A stretch of 64,000 nt of DNA. Source: Atopsyche davidsoni (lineage: Eukaryota; Arthropoda; Insecta; Trichoptera; Hydrobiosidae). Positions 14,561-27,638 of this stretch are shown piece by piece. Position numbers and translations under genes: made by a program. Position 1 is the stretch's first letter, and each line of letters starts with the position of its first letter. Where the stretch lies: positions 10,877,001-10,941,000 of the forward strand of contig JAILWY010000026.1 in assembly GCA_022113835.1 (NCBI GenBank), written 5' to 3'. Under the pieces are notes generated by a model. It made no database searches. It was given only the letters and a program-made list of their open reading frames with translations, and had not been told where the DNA came from.

Positions 14561-15584
14561 TCCATATATAACGATGTATTTAATATATATATAGCATGCT
14601 ATAATATAGTTGTTCGAGGTCTTCTTAGATTTGTACGATGAGGTATGTACATTTCTCAATTATGGTAAAAACCGATACGGCTTATTCCCCAAGTGGCTTC
14701 GCTTGAGTATGGGCAAGTTAATAAAGTTTTCCGCGTCACGTGTTTCTCAGTACCAGAATGTCGTAAAATATAAACTCCTCCAGGCTCTTCGCAGAAGAAA
14801 CGTACACAGCCATTCCTGAAAACCGAATTGATCAGGATAATATAATTCAATCTCAATAAAAATGTTCATGGCTTTCCATGGGAAAAGTCTGTTCTTAGCC
14901 GCCCAACTTTCTATCCGTTTACAATTATTTAGCATTCTGCTTCAGAAAAATCAGAACAAACAACAAATATTTTTTACTAAAAATAAATGTATTTTTTGTT
15001 CATAAAAAGGATCATATGTGTACCACAAATATCAATGTAGGTTTATTTTTGTTTGCGTTCACAATAAACTACTATCATATTTTATTTTTTATAACCACAT
15101 GCAAAAGCTAAATATTCAAATACTCTTTTTATCACATTTTTGCTTTTTTTCAATAGATTTGTAAAACCATCAGTAAAAATCTTGAATAGGTTCTACGGTT
15201 TTTATTTTCGTGTCATGATTCCGTGGCTTGTAAATATTGTAAATTTATGCCACCTATTACATCACTACATAACTGATTTTTATATCATATTTCTTCCATG
15301 AATTTTTTATATTAACTTTTTTGTGGATTATGTTTTATTTTTACTTATTTAATAAAATACTTAAAGGCACCTTTAAAATACAAGTGAGCAACTAGATGAG
15401 ACGTTTCAATAGTCGCTTTGACTCCCGAGACCTGTCTCATCGCTCAAACCCAGCTCAGGAGCAAATATATTCACAGATACAATCTGCGATCAATCAAATC
15501 TTCATATGCACGCCGCCTAGCCGCTTACTCAGCGTTCCGACTCCATCGATGGTGTCAACAAGCTTAGTGACTGCCTTTGAAGCC

Positions 15585-15735
15585 ACCATTAGATCTCTTT
15601 CTTCACGCATTATGTGCAAGGCTCTCTCATTTCTGTCGCGGTCAGCCAATGGTATTTTAAATATTCTCCTATAAGACACATTTCAAACGCCTCAATTTTT
15701 GCATGGTTGCTGTCTTAAGTGTCCAGTCTTCAATT
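15585..15735 (-). mobile_element. frameshifted LINE reverse transcriptase remnant
   Basis: On the minus strand three frames in succession give DWTLKTATMQK, then IEAFEMCLIG, then SYRRIFKIPLADRDRNER and REERDLM. Joined, these follow the conserved C-terminal region of RTE-type reverse transcriptases (WTL ... K-IEAFEM-YRRI-KI-W-DR--NE--L--M--ER-LM). At least two frameshifts show it is dead. After ERDLM, down to 15494, the frame stays open for about 30 further codons that no longer resemble the LINE; their origin is unknown. Confidence 0.65.
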
Positions 15736-17656
15736 ATATATAGAAAAATAAAGACAACAATGAAATATGTATCATTATACTTAGCTAATTATTATGTATA
15801 AGATTTTGTAAAACAAATTAATACCAAAAGTTTACTGCTGTGTGTAATTATTAAACCCTTAAAAAAAATACCCAAATATTTTAATTGAAATCTGTATATT
15901 GTATGCGTCAGTGTAGGTTGTATTTTTACTTGACAAATGACGTCAATAATAAACGACAGAATAAAGTCGCAAGACCGCGGTGGCTACGAGCTCATACAAA
16001 TCCCACAAGCACCTGCGGCCCAATGACATTTTTTATGGACCATTTTTTTTTGTTATTTTTTATATTTTTGTCCTTTACTGTATACTTAAAATTCATTCCA
16101 TAAGATTATATTCGTAACACAAGCTTATCGTGTTCAGTAATTTCACTTATAATAACTAGTTGCGATATCTATTTCTAATGATAAAAAAACTGCTAAATCA
16201 AAACATTCGCAGTAAAATAAAAAAATTCCAGCAAATAAATGAACGATGACTTTTCTTGTCGGTTTATATGTGAATCAATCAATCATAAAAACCTATTGTA
16301 TAAGTTTAGACCATATTCAAACAAATTACTTAACCAAGGAGATCCAATTTGAGAGTCTTACGTTTAAGACAGTTACATGATACGAAAAACGCTTATCTAA
16401 GTATATCAACACGGAGCGCGTATACGAAGGGATGATTCAGCTCTTATGGCGGGGGGTGAGTTATGTCTCCCGTCAGCTACAGCCCCGAGTCCGGCCCGCG
16501 AGGTCGCTGCGAAATACTTTTATTCAACATTTATATCAAGTTGATTAATAAATTGTGAACCTACAACTATTGATAAAATAGTAAAGCTTTGTAAACTCCA
16601 GAAATTCCATTATAATGGAATGTGTTCATTGGAATAGTATATGAAGCCTAAAAGCATTTTAACTGCAGAATTTGAAAACAAATAATTAAACGCGTAGCAC
16701 ACATGAATTCAATTCACTCACAAATATTAAAAATAACAATGAGTTTTTAACTAATATCAATAATGAACTCAAAGGAAAAATTTAAAATTACAACTCGGAT
16801 TTAAAAATGAAAATGTAGATTACTTTTACGTGTTGTAGAATCACTATCATAATTTATATACTAAAAACAATTTAATTGGGTTTATACGAATTAAGCACAA
16901 TATTTAAATGTATGTACAATATAATATTGAGTAGTACTTTTCTACCAAATTTCCACTAAATAATTATTTCTATCGCAGGTTTTTTGCATAAGTTTGTACT
17001 TGGATTTTATTTCGTAAAAATAAACATTTCTACATATAGGGTTTGGCATTACTAAACACCCTTCAACAACAAACTGAGTGACATTTCAATTCTATGTGTT
17101 GAAAGATATCAAAGTTTACAATGTTATTAGATGTTATTCTTGGATTGTCAGAAACAGAATTTGTTATGCTCTTGCAACTTTATTTACATCGAGTAAAGAG
17201 GCGTTATATCATTCTGTCTAGTTTCATACTTTGTCAACATTTCACAATATAAAATATGAATAACATCGTGCAATAGTGCTTAGCATAGTCAGCATATAGT
17301 GAAAGAGAATGGGAAAATAGAATTTTCAATAAATAATCAATTATATTATTAAATTGATACTGCAAATATTATTTTTATATATAAATAAGTATTATTGGCA
17401 AATGTTAAAATTGTCGTTTTCAACTATTTTTTTTTAATATAACGGGACATGCCTCTAGAAATATCAATTGCTGGCTATTTTTTCAACTTGTTTTACTCGA
17501 GATAGGCCCAAAGGTACCCAATTTTGCACTGAACTAGTACTTCTCGTCAGGGCTATTTTTAAATTACACCAGTTTCAATAGCCAAGTGTTTTGATTTAAT
17601 TTATGCAAATTTTTTCCACCAACTTGTACATAAATATTATCGTTGTAATTTAAATT
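15736..17656. other. no gene seen; GC-rich patch
   Basis: AT-rich apart from about 16430-16520, which is distinctly GC-rich (GGCGGGGGG, GGCCCGCGAGG). It has no convincing open frame, and could be a regulatory element or an untranslated exon. I see nothing else. Confidence 0.35.
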
Positions 17657-17725
17657 AACGCAAAAAAGATTATCTCATATCTGAGATAATCTTTTTTTGC
17701 GTTCTGTCAGTGTATCCACTGACAG
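17657..17725. repeat. two tandem hairpins with identical TATC loops
   Basis: The first hairpin pairs 17657-17677 with 17682-17703: 21 bp with one bulged T, loop TATC at 17678-17681. The second pairs CTGTCAGTG (17704-17712) with CACTGACAG (17717-17725), again with loop TATC. The two stems abut. They could fold in RNA or extrude as cruciforms, or they may be joined ends of a small palindromic transposon. There is no coding role. Confidence 0.85.
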
Positions 17726-20700
17726 AAATAAATTGTTTCATTGATGGATTTTTTTATCTAACTTTTGAAATGAAGTATCATGAAAAATTGTGTGTGTTTT
17801 CTAATAAAATGTTTAATGTTGATTTTTATAAATTATATCTTACGGCTCTGGGTTCTGCTCGCAGAACTTTTTACCTTTAACCATTACATTTTTTACGAAA
17901 CGGGAAAATATTTGTTTTTCTCTTAAAACTTCACTGAAATAGTTCGTTAATTGAAATTTCATTTTCCAGGATTTTATAATTTGTGTGTTTAATAAATGGT
18001 TCAGAAATATTTCAGTGCATGCGCATACTTTCAACTACTGAATCCCATAGAAATAAAAGTGTCACGATAGCGTGAAGCAATAAATGGTAGCAATAAACTG
18101 TTTATAGAAAAGGCAGTTTATTTCCTCCTCTGTGTTGCGAGCATGATTTATGTCTTGGAAATTATGACTAATGAAATTTTTCATTAAATATGCATAAGAT
18201 AGATAAAATTAATTAGTAAAACAATAAGATTTTATTTTGTGTAACAAAAAAATGTACAAAATTATGTTATAAATATTAATTATACATCAATACTAAAATT
18301 AAAAAATAAAATAAATGAAGCTTGTAATACATACGAAGAAACATATTAATTTTGAAAATTTTAATTTTTTAACTTTAATTTTACAAATTTATATAATTTG
18401 AAAGCAGAGACGAAGTACCGAAGATAAAATATAATACATGTTATATTTTCTTAATTTATGAGTCTTTGGAACTTGGAGTCAAAAGTTCAATAAAAATATT
18501 TCTCGAGTAAGAACGACTTCGCAATAGCACGGCGTACATGGAATAATAATTCTCTTTTTCACATTGCACACACAAATCTTTTTATAGTAAAATGAACTGC
18601 GATGAATCTGAATGCGACGATACAGTGGAACGCATCCATACATACACTTATGCAAAGGTGATTGAATCAATAACAGCTGAACAGACAAGCTTTATTAAAA
18701 AATAATAGGTATAGACATATAGGATTCAATCGGCCAGGCATTCAAGCTTTTTGCATGTAATATATTTTAAATTGCATTTTCAAAAAAGCGCTTGAATCAA
18801 ATAACATAAAGTGGAAAAAAATTATTAAATTAAAACCATTTTAAGATCTCTGTCAATTGTATGATCGAGTGTATCAAATTAGCTTCACATTTGATATATT
18901 TCTATCAGTCAAATATTTAAAAGACATTATCAATATGTTACAAATTTCAAACTTGATAGTGCAATAGACACTTTTGAGATAAAAAGCCACTTAAATCTTA
19001 GAGATGCCAAAGTTTTTTTTTTTTTAAGTTTTTACTCTCGTTCTTATTTCAAATTTGTTAGAATTATAAAAATTTGATAACACAGCAGTTTTATCATATT
19101 CCCGTTCTTACGTCGTTATATCTATATAAGTTTAAGATACCATTTATTATATGCTATATGCTTCGTTCGGTCTTTAATAGCTAGATCAATCTACAAAACG
19201 ACTCATATTTTCAAAGCCAGCCAGCATTTTCGTAAGTGATTGTGTGGAGCTTTTGTAGAAAATAAATAATAGATACAAATATTGTATTTCAGATTGAAAA
19301 GTATGGCATTGTACTTTTCCACATCATTGTTAGTTTACGATGTACTTTTAAAAATCAATTTTCTGTTAGTTAAAATTATCTTCTGATATGGCTTTTTTCG
19401 AGGTTATCGAAATATTTCAGCATGTTGAAGGAATTTGAAGCCCCCAATCTGATCTGACCACACATCAACCCCAAGTTTTCAAGTGATTAATGAAGGCAGA
19501 GAGGTTCATTCCCTCCGTCCCTCCTTAAGTATCTCATGTCTGGGCGATTTTCAAAGGAAATTTCGACAATTAACATTTATGAAAGTTGTAATCTGTACTG
19601 ATACTTGCCTTCTAATCATTTTCCAATCAGAACGTCTATTGATAATACTCTCGTGTTACCCTTTCTGAATGATGATAGATTGATAATTTGATGCGTGAGT
19701 GTATAACTTTAGTAATTAAATTGCTTGTTCTTCTCTTAATATCTGTCTTCTGAAATCATAGTTTAAAATAACTCGTATGCAAAAAAGGACTAAACAATTT
19801 TTTTGAAAGATAAATAGTAGAAATAGTTTATTATAAAATAGTAAAATATATTGTGGCATTAATTTTCGGTTTGGATTATTATATCAAGCAGTGTATCTAC
19901 ACAGTCACACTATGAGACATAAACATATATAAAATCTACAGCAGTTTATTACTTTTATAAAATTTTGATATCATTTTAAATAGCTCACATTATTGTTAAA
20001 AAAAATGTTAGATAAATCAAGTGAAGTAGATTATACAAAAGATCAAATCTAGAAATTTTGGGAATAATTAAACAGTTTTACTTGATATTTGAGGTTAAAT
20101 ATTTTTTTAAATATAATTATTTGGATAGTACATAAATTTTTACAGAGTAAATATTCACAAAAACCGGTAGAATAATATATTAATATATGATTAGCTTGCT
20201 TTTTCAATAGCTTAGGCTGTGATTTTGTTTTACAAGTCCATGAAGATACAGAATAAGCCCGTTATAACCAAAAACCATTAATCTTTGTATGTTGCACATT
20301 TGCAATGTAAATGTTTACTTGAACGCATCAGAACTAGAAGCTAAATATTTAGTACACCATTACTCATCCCTATCACAGCGGAACAAAAAAAAAATCTTTC
20401 ATACAAATAATGTACAAAAGCAATGTTGTATTCGGGTAAAGGGCGATTGATTCAACTTCAATAAAAAATTTAAAAAAACTACAATACATGTTTATCTCGC
20501 AAACGACGCTGAGATGATTTATACGGCCATATAGATGAGGTGATCACAAATCAAAAACGCCTTTTTTGTTTTTTTTGTCACATCTAATGGCATATAATCT
20601 CTTAGAATGTATTTCAAGATATCGGACCTGTCTCATCAAGCAACTGTCCCCGAACGAAGTCAGTCCTCTGTGCTGGCTCAGCAGGTCACTGGATAAACGA

Positions 20701-23700
20701 TGACGTTGACAAACGCAGACCCCGTCCTCACACTATGTTTCTCCGGAATATATAACTCGTCCAGATAATATAGCGACGTATTGTATATAGCTTCAGACAC
20801 ATTAATGCATGTATATCTTGAAACCAACCCTCAGAGGCAACCCTTAACTCGCAACAAAACCAAAGAAATTTCATATAAGCTGTTAGATAATTAAGTGATA
20901 TATATTAATCAAAATTTAATATCTGTTAGTTTTTATTAAATTATAAAAATAAATATTCACGTATCAAATAATTTTTCAAAAACGTTTACTAAAGTTTGTG
21001 TTTTTTTATATGAAAATGCGGTGGGAGCAATTGCCCGTAAGTAATGCTGCGGCATAGCAAAAGTATACACAAGTTTATGTTATATACGGGCAACTGAATA
21101 TAAGCAGCCGAGAAAGGATATCACTTTGCACGAATGTTATTTGTTGTTAAGAATTTATATTGTTTATTTTATTATTTTTTACGGCTTTCTTAAAAAAATA
21201 AACCCGATAATATATATGGCAGGCGTCTTATTTATTTGCTTTATTTATAAAATAGCTCAAGTCCACTTTTTCTTTTTTATGTATCAGAGATATAATTCAA
21301 AGTAATCTAACTGGAAATAGTCCAGTTTATAAAGATATATTTTACTGATTTAATAATTTGTATTTTGAAAAACTTTGCTTCGTTGTGTAATTAAGGAAAA
21401 CGCAATACAGAAAGCATTTGAATCGACGTGGTTTACTCCCTCGCGTAGCCGTAAAGATTCTGCCGCTAAAATTAAAAGGTGAGCTTCAATATAAAATTAG
21501 GGTTAACGATTCCCGTGGATAATTTTTTAATTAAAAACCGATGTCGTACCACCTAATGGCTTCTTCAGAATTGAGCAAAGAGATTAAGAGCGCACTGCAG
21601 GACCTACGGGACCCTCTCGACGTTTAATTCTGTCTTCCTGATTGGGGTACAAATTTTATTAAACCTGTAACGAGAAAAACTAGACAAAATAATTAAATCT
21701 TCGAGGATAAAGGCATACCCCCAAGGAGTTTTTAAAATTAATTAAATATTTTGTTGGTACTTCTCTATGGTGTTTCAATGCCATAAAAATTACATCATTC
21801 GCAAAAAGTGTCTCTTCTCTGAACAGTGTAGATTTTTTTTGCTAAGAGTCGAAGACCCACGGAGAGGGGGTGATTCTAGGCCTATAAAAAAGCATCCCCG
21901 TCCTAAGGAGCGGGGACTTTTGGTTCTCACCAAGGTTGTCTCTTGTTAATCTCGCGTTAACCTCTAAAGAGGCAGTTGGTTCCTCTCACGCTTGTGAATA
22001 ATGAGGACAATACACTGAAACCTTTCAAAAGTTTGTTTGCTACCAACATACAAGCAAATCCTCTATCATTGCAGGCTAATTCATAATTCAAGCACTCCCT
22101 CGGAGGGGTGAAACCTCTGTCGAATAGCCCTCGAGTGCGGTGAGAATAATGAACATTCGCATGGAATAGCATGTGATTTGAGAAATACCTTTAGTTGTAA
22201 TGCATAATGTATGACTGACTCACTGCATGTAGATTTATCTCGGAAAATACATGTCACCCCAAGAAGAAGTCTGCATTATAAAATATATTTTTAAATACAC
22301 GTCTAACCTGATCTAAAAATCATTCGTTTCTGTAATTTTTGTTTTTTGGCTGCTACAATTATTTTTATAAACCTTTTTATTTACTCGTCTTGTATTTGTC
22401 AACTGGGAGGGATGACGCAGCGACCCAATTTACGCCATTTCGATATAAATTGCTGAGGCGAGCTTTGAAATTCCCAGGCCTGTGTCTATATTTAATATGA
22501 CATATCTATGATATAAATCTATTTCCAAATGTTAATACTCAAATTGTTACACTTTCTATTTTAAAAAATTTTGACCATACATCTTTTGTCTTTTGAGAGA
22601 AAATGTGCTGACTGTTAATTAATTAACCGTTACAAATAATTCATTTTATAATCGTATTCGTATGAAATTTTGGATTTTTTATATTGTAATTCTAAGCAAT
22701 ATCATTTTATTGAATTTAGAAAATCAAAAGTTAATTTCTGCTTTCTTTCATTATTTTTTTGCCATATTGCGTGCATTAACAGGATGATCAGACTATATAA
22801 GATGGTTTAAAAAGTTGTGAAAATAGATATGCCTACAACACAGTCCTTGCATGCACTTTTATAAATGCTACTGTAATTGGTTTAATTAATACATTAAACA
22901 CTCATTCAAAACTGGCTCTAAACTAACTCTGGTACAAATATAATGTTACGTTTATCACGTGCATGAATTCCCATTGCAATTGCCATTTGTAATTGCAATG
23001 TATATACTAGTAAACTCTCCGTGACTTTGATACAAAGTCTAACTCACTATCTATATAATTGAAAACTATCTCATTTGAAATGGAATTCGGTAAAATATAA
23101 ACAGTAACACATAAATATGTATAAATATACTTCCTCAAAAAGGGAGCACTTCTCTTTGAAGCTTCACGGTTGAATGAATATATTTCTCCAACCCAGGTAA
23201 CTATTAAATCTGATACATTAATTAAAAGACTCCATGTAAAATAAAAAGAAGTGTAAGCTCAAAGGATGGATAAAGGTACAAAGGGATGTCCTTTTAGGAA
23301 TTTTATTAACGAAGTAATATTTTTTCTGTTTCATTTTCAATTGTAAAGGAATCGCATTCTGCTAGTGACTGCATCACCTCCCAGCCATTTTTCTCGTCAA
23401 CAAGTATTCTCACAAATTATATTTACAAACCAGATTTTTTTAAACTACTGCATTATCATTGCTGACTATTCATTCAAATTAATTTTAAATATATTATACT
23501 AGATATATTATTTTTTAAATAAATGTTGAAAAAAAAGAGAGACAATGAGAATTTAAAATCTAAAATACATAAACGTGACGCACCGTTAGCTACTTAGCAT
23601 CTAAAGTTGTAAAATATACTAAATTGATTATGTTCAATGTATTCAACTAGACGGTATAACAACCCCTCTGAATCACGTGATTTTAAAAGGGTTTTTTTTA

Positions 23701-26417
23701 ATCAAGTTTAGTATTTGTGATTTTACGGAATGATTTCCAAACCTCTATTGCCGCCTCTCCAATCACGGAAATAGTTTTCTGAATAATCCGCTCTGTAGCT
23801 TCCGGTAAATAGTCCCGTGAAATTTATTGGACGTGTGGGTCCTTCCGAGTCCAGCGAATTACAAGGAAAAGCGGTATTTATAGATATACTAATACAGTTA
23901 CACATCGATTTGTCGATTGTCTGTTTTTTACTGTTAATAATGTGTATCGGATATTTATGGTATTTCGACTCTACTCAATGCGTTGGCATTTAGCTTACTT
24001 TGGCGTAATTTACAACAGAATGTAAGCAATTGAAATCCATTTTCGAACAATAGGAAATCAATCAAGGAAATTGTAAAATGTTAAAAATATGCCTCCAAAA
24101 AATTGGGACCGAGAAATGAAATAGAGGTTCTTATTTTTTTTATAAATATACAAAAAGAATAGAACCGAAAGCATCCTTTTTGTGAAATCAACAAACTTTT
24201 ACTTAATATTTAATAGATCCCACGCCAAAAAGATTTGAATAGATAATAAAAAGAAACATGACTACCCGCACATGTGTTAGCATTTTTATAACTTAATAAC
24301 TGAACATATAAAAAATCCCGAAAATGTTTTGTATCATGTGAAATTACTGCGCGGTAAACCGGCTACCGGAAAAAATATGCTCAGAAATCTGGAAATACGT
24401 ACAGCTGCTCAAGTAAGAAATAATAATTGGTAGATATCCAACATATTCGGCGGATAAAAAATCTCGATTGAAATCCGGAGTACTTATTTTTAACGAATCC
24501 CTGAATCCTAATGATCCGCTCACCGTGGGCGAGGTCCCGCCCCACCTGCACGGTGTGCGAGTATCATTCATAAAATTACACACTCGAGCACTCTGTATAA
24601 TAATGCGATGTACACATTTGCTTTGCCAATGCGAAATTCACCGCCTTATTCGTGCCTCCATCGCTCGCGAAATTACAATCACAAGTATTAATATTCTACC
24701 TGATTTAATGTGGAGAATTTAACTGGGATATTTACATTCTACGCTTTTGGGTTTCATGTGCAGTATTCGATATTTTGGGAAGTCACATTATTCGTTTACG
24801 ATTATGGAAATCGCTTTTGTCCACGTTGTATAGTTTTTTTTTTTGCTAGAGCTGTTTTCCTTCTAATGTTTGTTTCTAGAACCTTTATTCAGAAACCCCT
24901 AAAAAAGTAACATCTTTATAGCCAAGATATTAGATTTATAAAAGAGTTTACTAACTTTTTTTATGTGAACTGATATCGTACCCTTTGTTTCTTGTATACC
25001 TTTTTGAATAAATAAACTGTTTTATTTTGTTTTCACGAAAATCCGTCACAATATTATTTGCATTGCGTTAGGGCTCCGAGGGACTTCGGAAGTATCGCTT
25101 TGTGTGTCGATGTCTTGACCTTTTATCTTTTCCATCCTCTTCTCAAATAGGAAACATGCATATTTATAACATCGTTAATGTTTTATTGTATTCTTTGATA
25201 AATTAATATTCATTAGAAGGTATAAACGTGAACCCAGTAGTGCTTGTACCCCATAGATGATGGCAGTCCACAGTTCAAGAGAAACAATATCCCGGATTGT
25301 GTATCTCTGTGTGAAGAGTCAGCAAAGTTGCTCCATCATTCGGACCCGACGCATAAATTACCATTTTCTTAAGTTAATATCCACCCACACCGTTGTTTGC
25401 TTTACTTTGTCTCCAAGTTACACGTTCAATTGGATTAAATAATTATCTATGAAAAACAATTTATAGCAACAAAGCACATGCACTTTTCTATTCATTTTAT
25501 AGATAATTTCAACCGCAACTATAAATTTAAATAATAACAATAAAAGGTATATAGAATTCAAAATTTTACTAATCAATTAACCTCTAAAAAAATTTATAAG
25601 AAATGTGAAAAATCAATAGATACATGTACTGCCAGCTGAATAGAAGGTATGCGTATGTATATTTTCGAAACCACTGTACCCAATACCTGTTCATCTATTT
25701 TTACGGTCTTACAAAATCATATTCCAAATATTTATACGTCTAAAGTGTATTTCTTAATATTTCAGGTCTACCTTTCACATGTCAGACTTACCATCGGATT
25801 TTATCGAAAATCAATAATTATATTTATGTTTGAAATGCCTTCCGCCACATTTCGTTGCGTCATACTATTTCTAAAATGCGGACAAAGAGATTTCAGTAAC
25901 ACAATAGGATTGTTAAAGACTGAGTTGAACAGAATTTAACAATTGTTAGATCTTTAGGTTCGAAATTTTCCCGAAGGAAATGAATTGGGAAGCTACAAAA
26001 AATTGATTGAAATTGCCAAGGAAAGCAAAATGTACAGTAAATCATTTATTTTAAGTAAGCCATTGTCACATTTTTTTACAAATTAACTTATTGATACGAT
26101 TATAAAATATTATTTTTATGTGATTATAAATTTAACAACTGATTAAATAAATAGTTTTAGTTTCTAAACTAGAGCTATAAAATTGTAGAGCTGCAATACA
26201 TGCAACGCACAAAAGAAAAATGGATAATATATACACATTTTTAAATCATCACCAGGATATTTCTTAGTAAAATATCATAAAATGATATTTTCAAATTATA
26301 TACAAACATAACAAAATATTTGAATAGTTTTATTGCACATTATGTAATAAAACATTTAAAAGTAACATAAATATTTGGCTTATTTTTTTATTTGTACTGT
26401 TGAAAACACCAATATTC
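17726..26417. other. gene-poor stretch
   Basis: No gene is supported. Small structures: a GC-rich hairpin at 21895-21916 (stem CCCCGTCC/GGA-CGGGG, loop TAA), and an inverted repeat of AATTGCAATG around 22975-23000. GC-richer islands lie at about 20620-20850, 21840-22170, 23650-23860 and 24340-24580. The island at 24480-24570 reads NPNDPLTVGEVPPHLHG on the + strand before a possible GT donor. This is exon-like, but I recognise no family and see no acceptor. Confidence 0.35.
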
Positions 26418-26425
26418 ATCTATGG
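26418..26425. repeat. target site duplication, left (ATCTATGG)
   Basis: Eight-base direct repeat ATCTATGG flanking the hAT-type element. The same eight bases occur at 27631-27638. Confidence 0.85.
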
Positions 26426-27630
26426 CAGTGGCCGACCGTTTACGTGTGCCCACCGCTGTGAAACCACGATAAAAAAATGGTATGAAAAAACAAAAATATT
26501 TCGTGATTAAACAGAGAAATATAAGCGAAAATAATTATATCGTTATAATTTTCAAAATAATAATTCTTTCCAGAAAATCATATATATATAAACCTGATGA
26601 AATAGCATCTTATGGGTGTAATTTGGTTTGTCTTCGTCTCTGTAATAACGCCCTCTAATAATGCGTTCACGATATTGTTCAGATACTTGGTGGAAAAGTT
26701 GCTGAATAAATATAAATCTAATATTTTTGCGGTGGTAAAAGTGAGGTGAGAGCTATGTGAAAGTCTATCTGATATTTTTGCGGTGCTAAAAGTGAGGTGA
26801 AAGCGATGTGAAAGTCTGCCTGATATTTTTACAATTAGACGATAACTAAACAGTGAAATATAAGCGATAATAATTATATCGTTATAATTTTCAAAGTAAT
26901 TATTCTTGAATCTAGTACACATAAACAAATTTCGATTATTGAAAAGAGAAGCATACAAAATTAAATCGTTTTTCGGTTCTACATACTTGTTATACATTGT
27001 TTTCAACAATGAATATCATAAAATCAATGTGCAGATTTCGACTTACAGATGAACATCTTGATGATTCCTTAGGACCAAGAATATCATCATATTCCCCTAA
27101 TTACGAAGCAATGATCAATGAAATGCAATGCCAACATTCACATTGACTTTGATATTTCTCTATTTTTATAATGAATTTTGTCGACTTTGGGCAATTCTGA
27201 TTGGTCAATATTTTTAAAAATCAGCCAATAAAAACATTTAAATTAAATATTGTTGGTGCATTAAAATCTTAATAAACTTAGTACGGACCCTAATTGATTT
27301 TTTCGTATTCTAAATTGTTGTTTGCAATGTTTTAGCTATAGATGTACATTTTAATGTTGCAATTAAAAATAATTATTCGTTGCATATTTACCCCAACTCG
27401 ATCCAATCGCCAGATTTTTTGTGCTATTATTTACTACTTTTTATTTATTTTACATAAAAATATAAACAATTTTTTTTTTATATTTTATAATTCTATTTTT
27501 GTAATTAAATCTTTTTGTGCATTATATGTATTATTTACTATGTCCAACTATAAATATACCTTAATGGTGCCCGCCGCCCGACCGGCATCTTAGAATGTGC
27601 TCTTAGGTGCAAAAAGGTTGGGGACCCCTG
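26426..27630. mobile_element. non-autonomous hAT-type element
   Basis: The 1,205-bp element is bounded by ATCTATGG on both sides, the 8-bp target duplication expected of hAT transposons. Its ends are imperfect inverted repeats: CAGTGGCCGACC on the left; on the right the inverse of CAGGGGTCCCCAACC, a classic hAT terminus. It has no transposase. A minus-strand frame of 143 codons (26578-27009) crosses a 51-bp tandem repeat (26719-26830) and resembles no protein I know. A 60-bp direct repeat (26512-26572 and about 26851-26910) flanks that part. The exact target duplication suggests a fairly young insertion, although the ends differ from each other. Confidence 0.8.
26719..26830. repeat. 51-bp tandem repeat inside the hAT element
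   Basis: Two full units and part of a third, beginning ATATTTTTGCGGTG and ending GTGAAAGTCTGCCTG or close variants. The period is a multiple of three, so on the minus strand it reads as a 17-residue repeat containing SHLTFTTAKI and FHLTFSTAKI. It explains why the frame stays open there. Confidence 0.8.
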
Positions 27631-27638
27631 ATCTATGG
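27631..27638. repeat. target site duplication, right (ATCTATGG)
   Basis: Right-hand copy of the 8-bp duplication of the hAT-type element that ends at 27630. Confidence 0.85.

Noticed and set aside
15494..15584. Continuation of the LINE-like frame (VTKLVDTIDGVGTLSKRLGG)
   Set aside because: It no longer resembles the reverse transcriptase after ERDLM and there is no other family match, so I did not extend the element or call a gene.
26578..27009. 143-codon minus-strand frame as a gene
   Set aside because: It lies wholly inside a non-autonomous hAT element, crosses a 51-bp repeat and has no recognisable domain.
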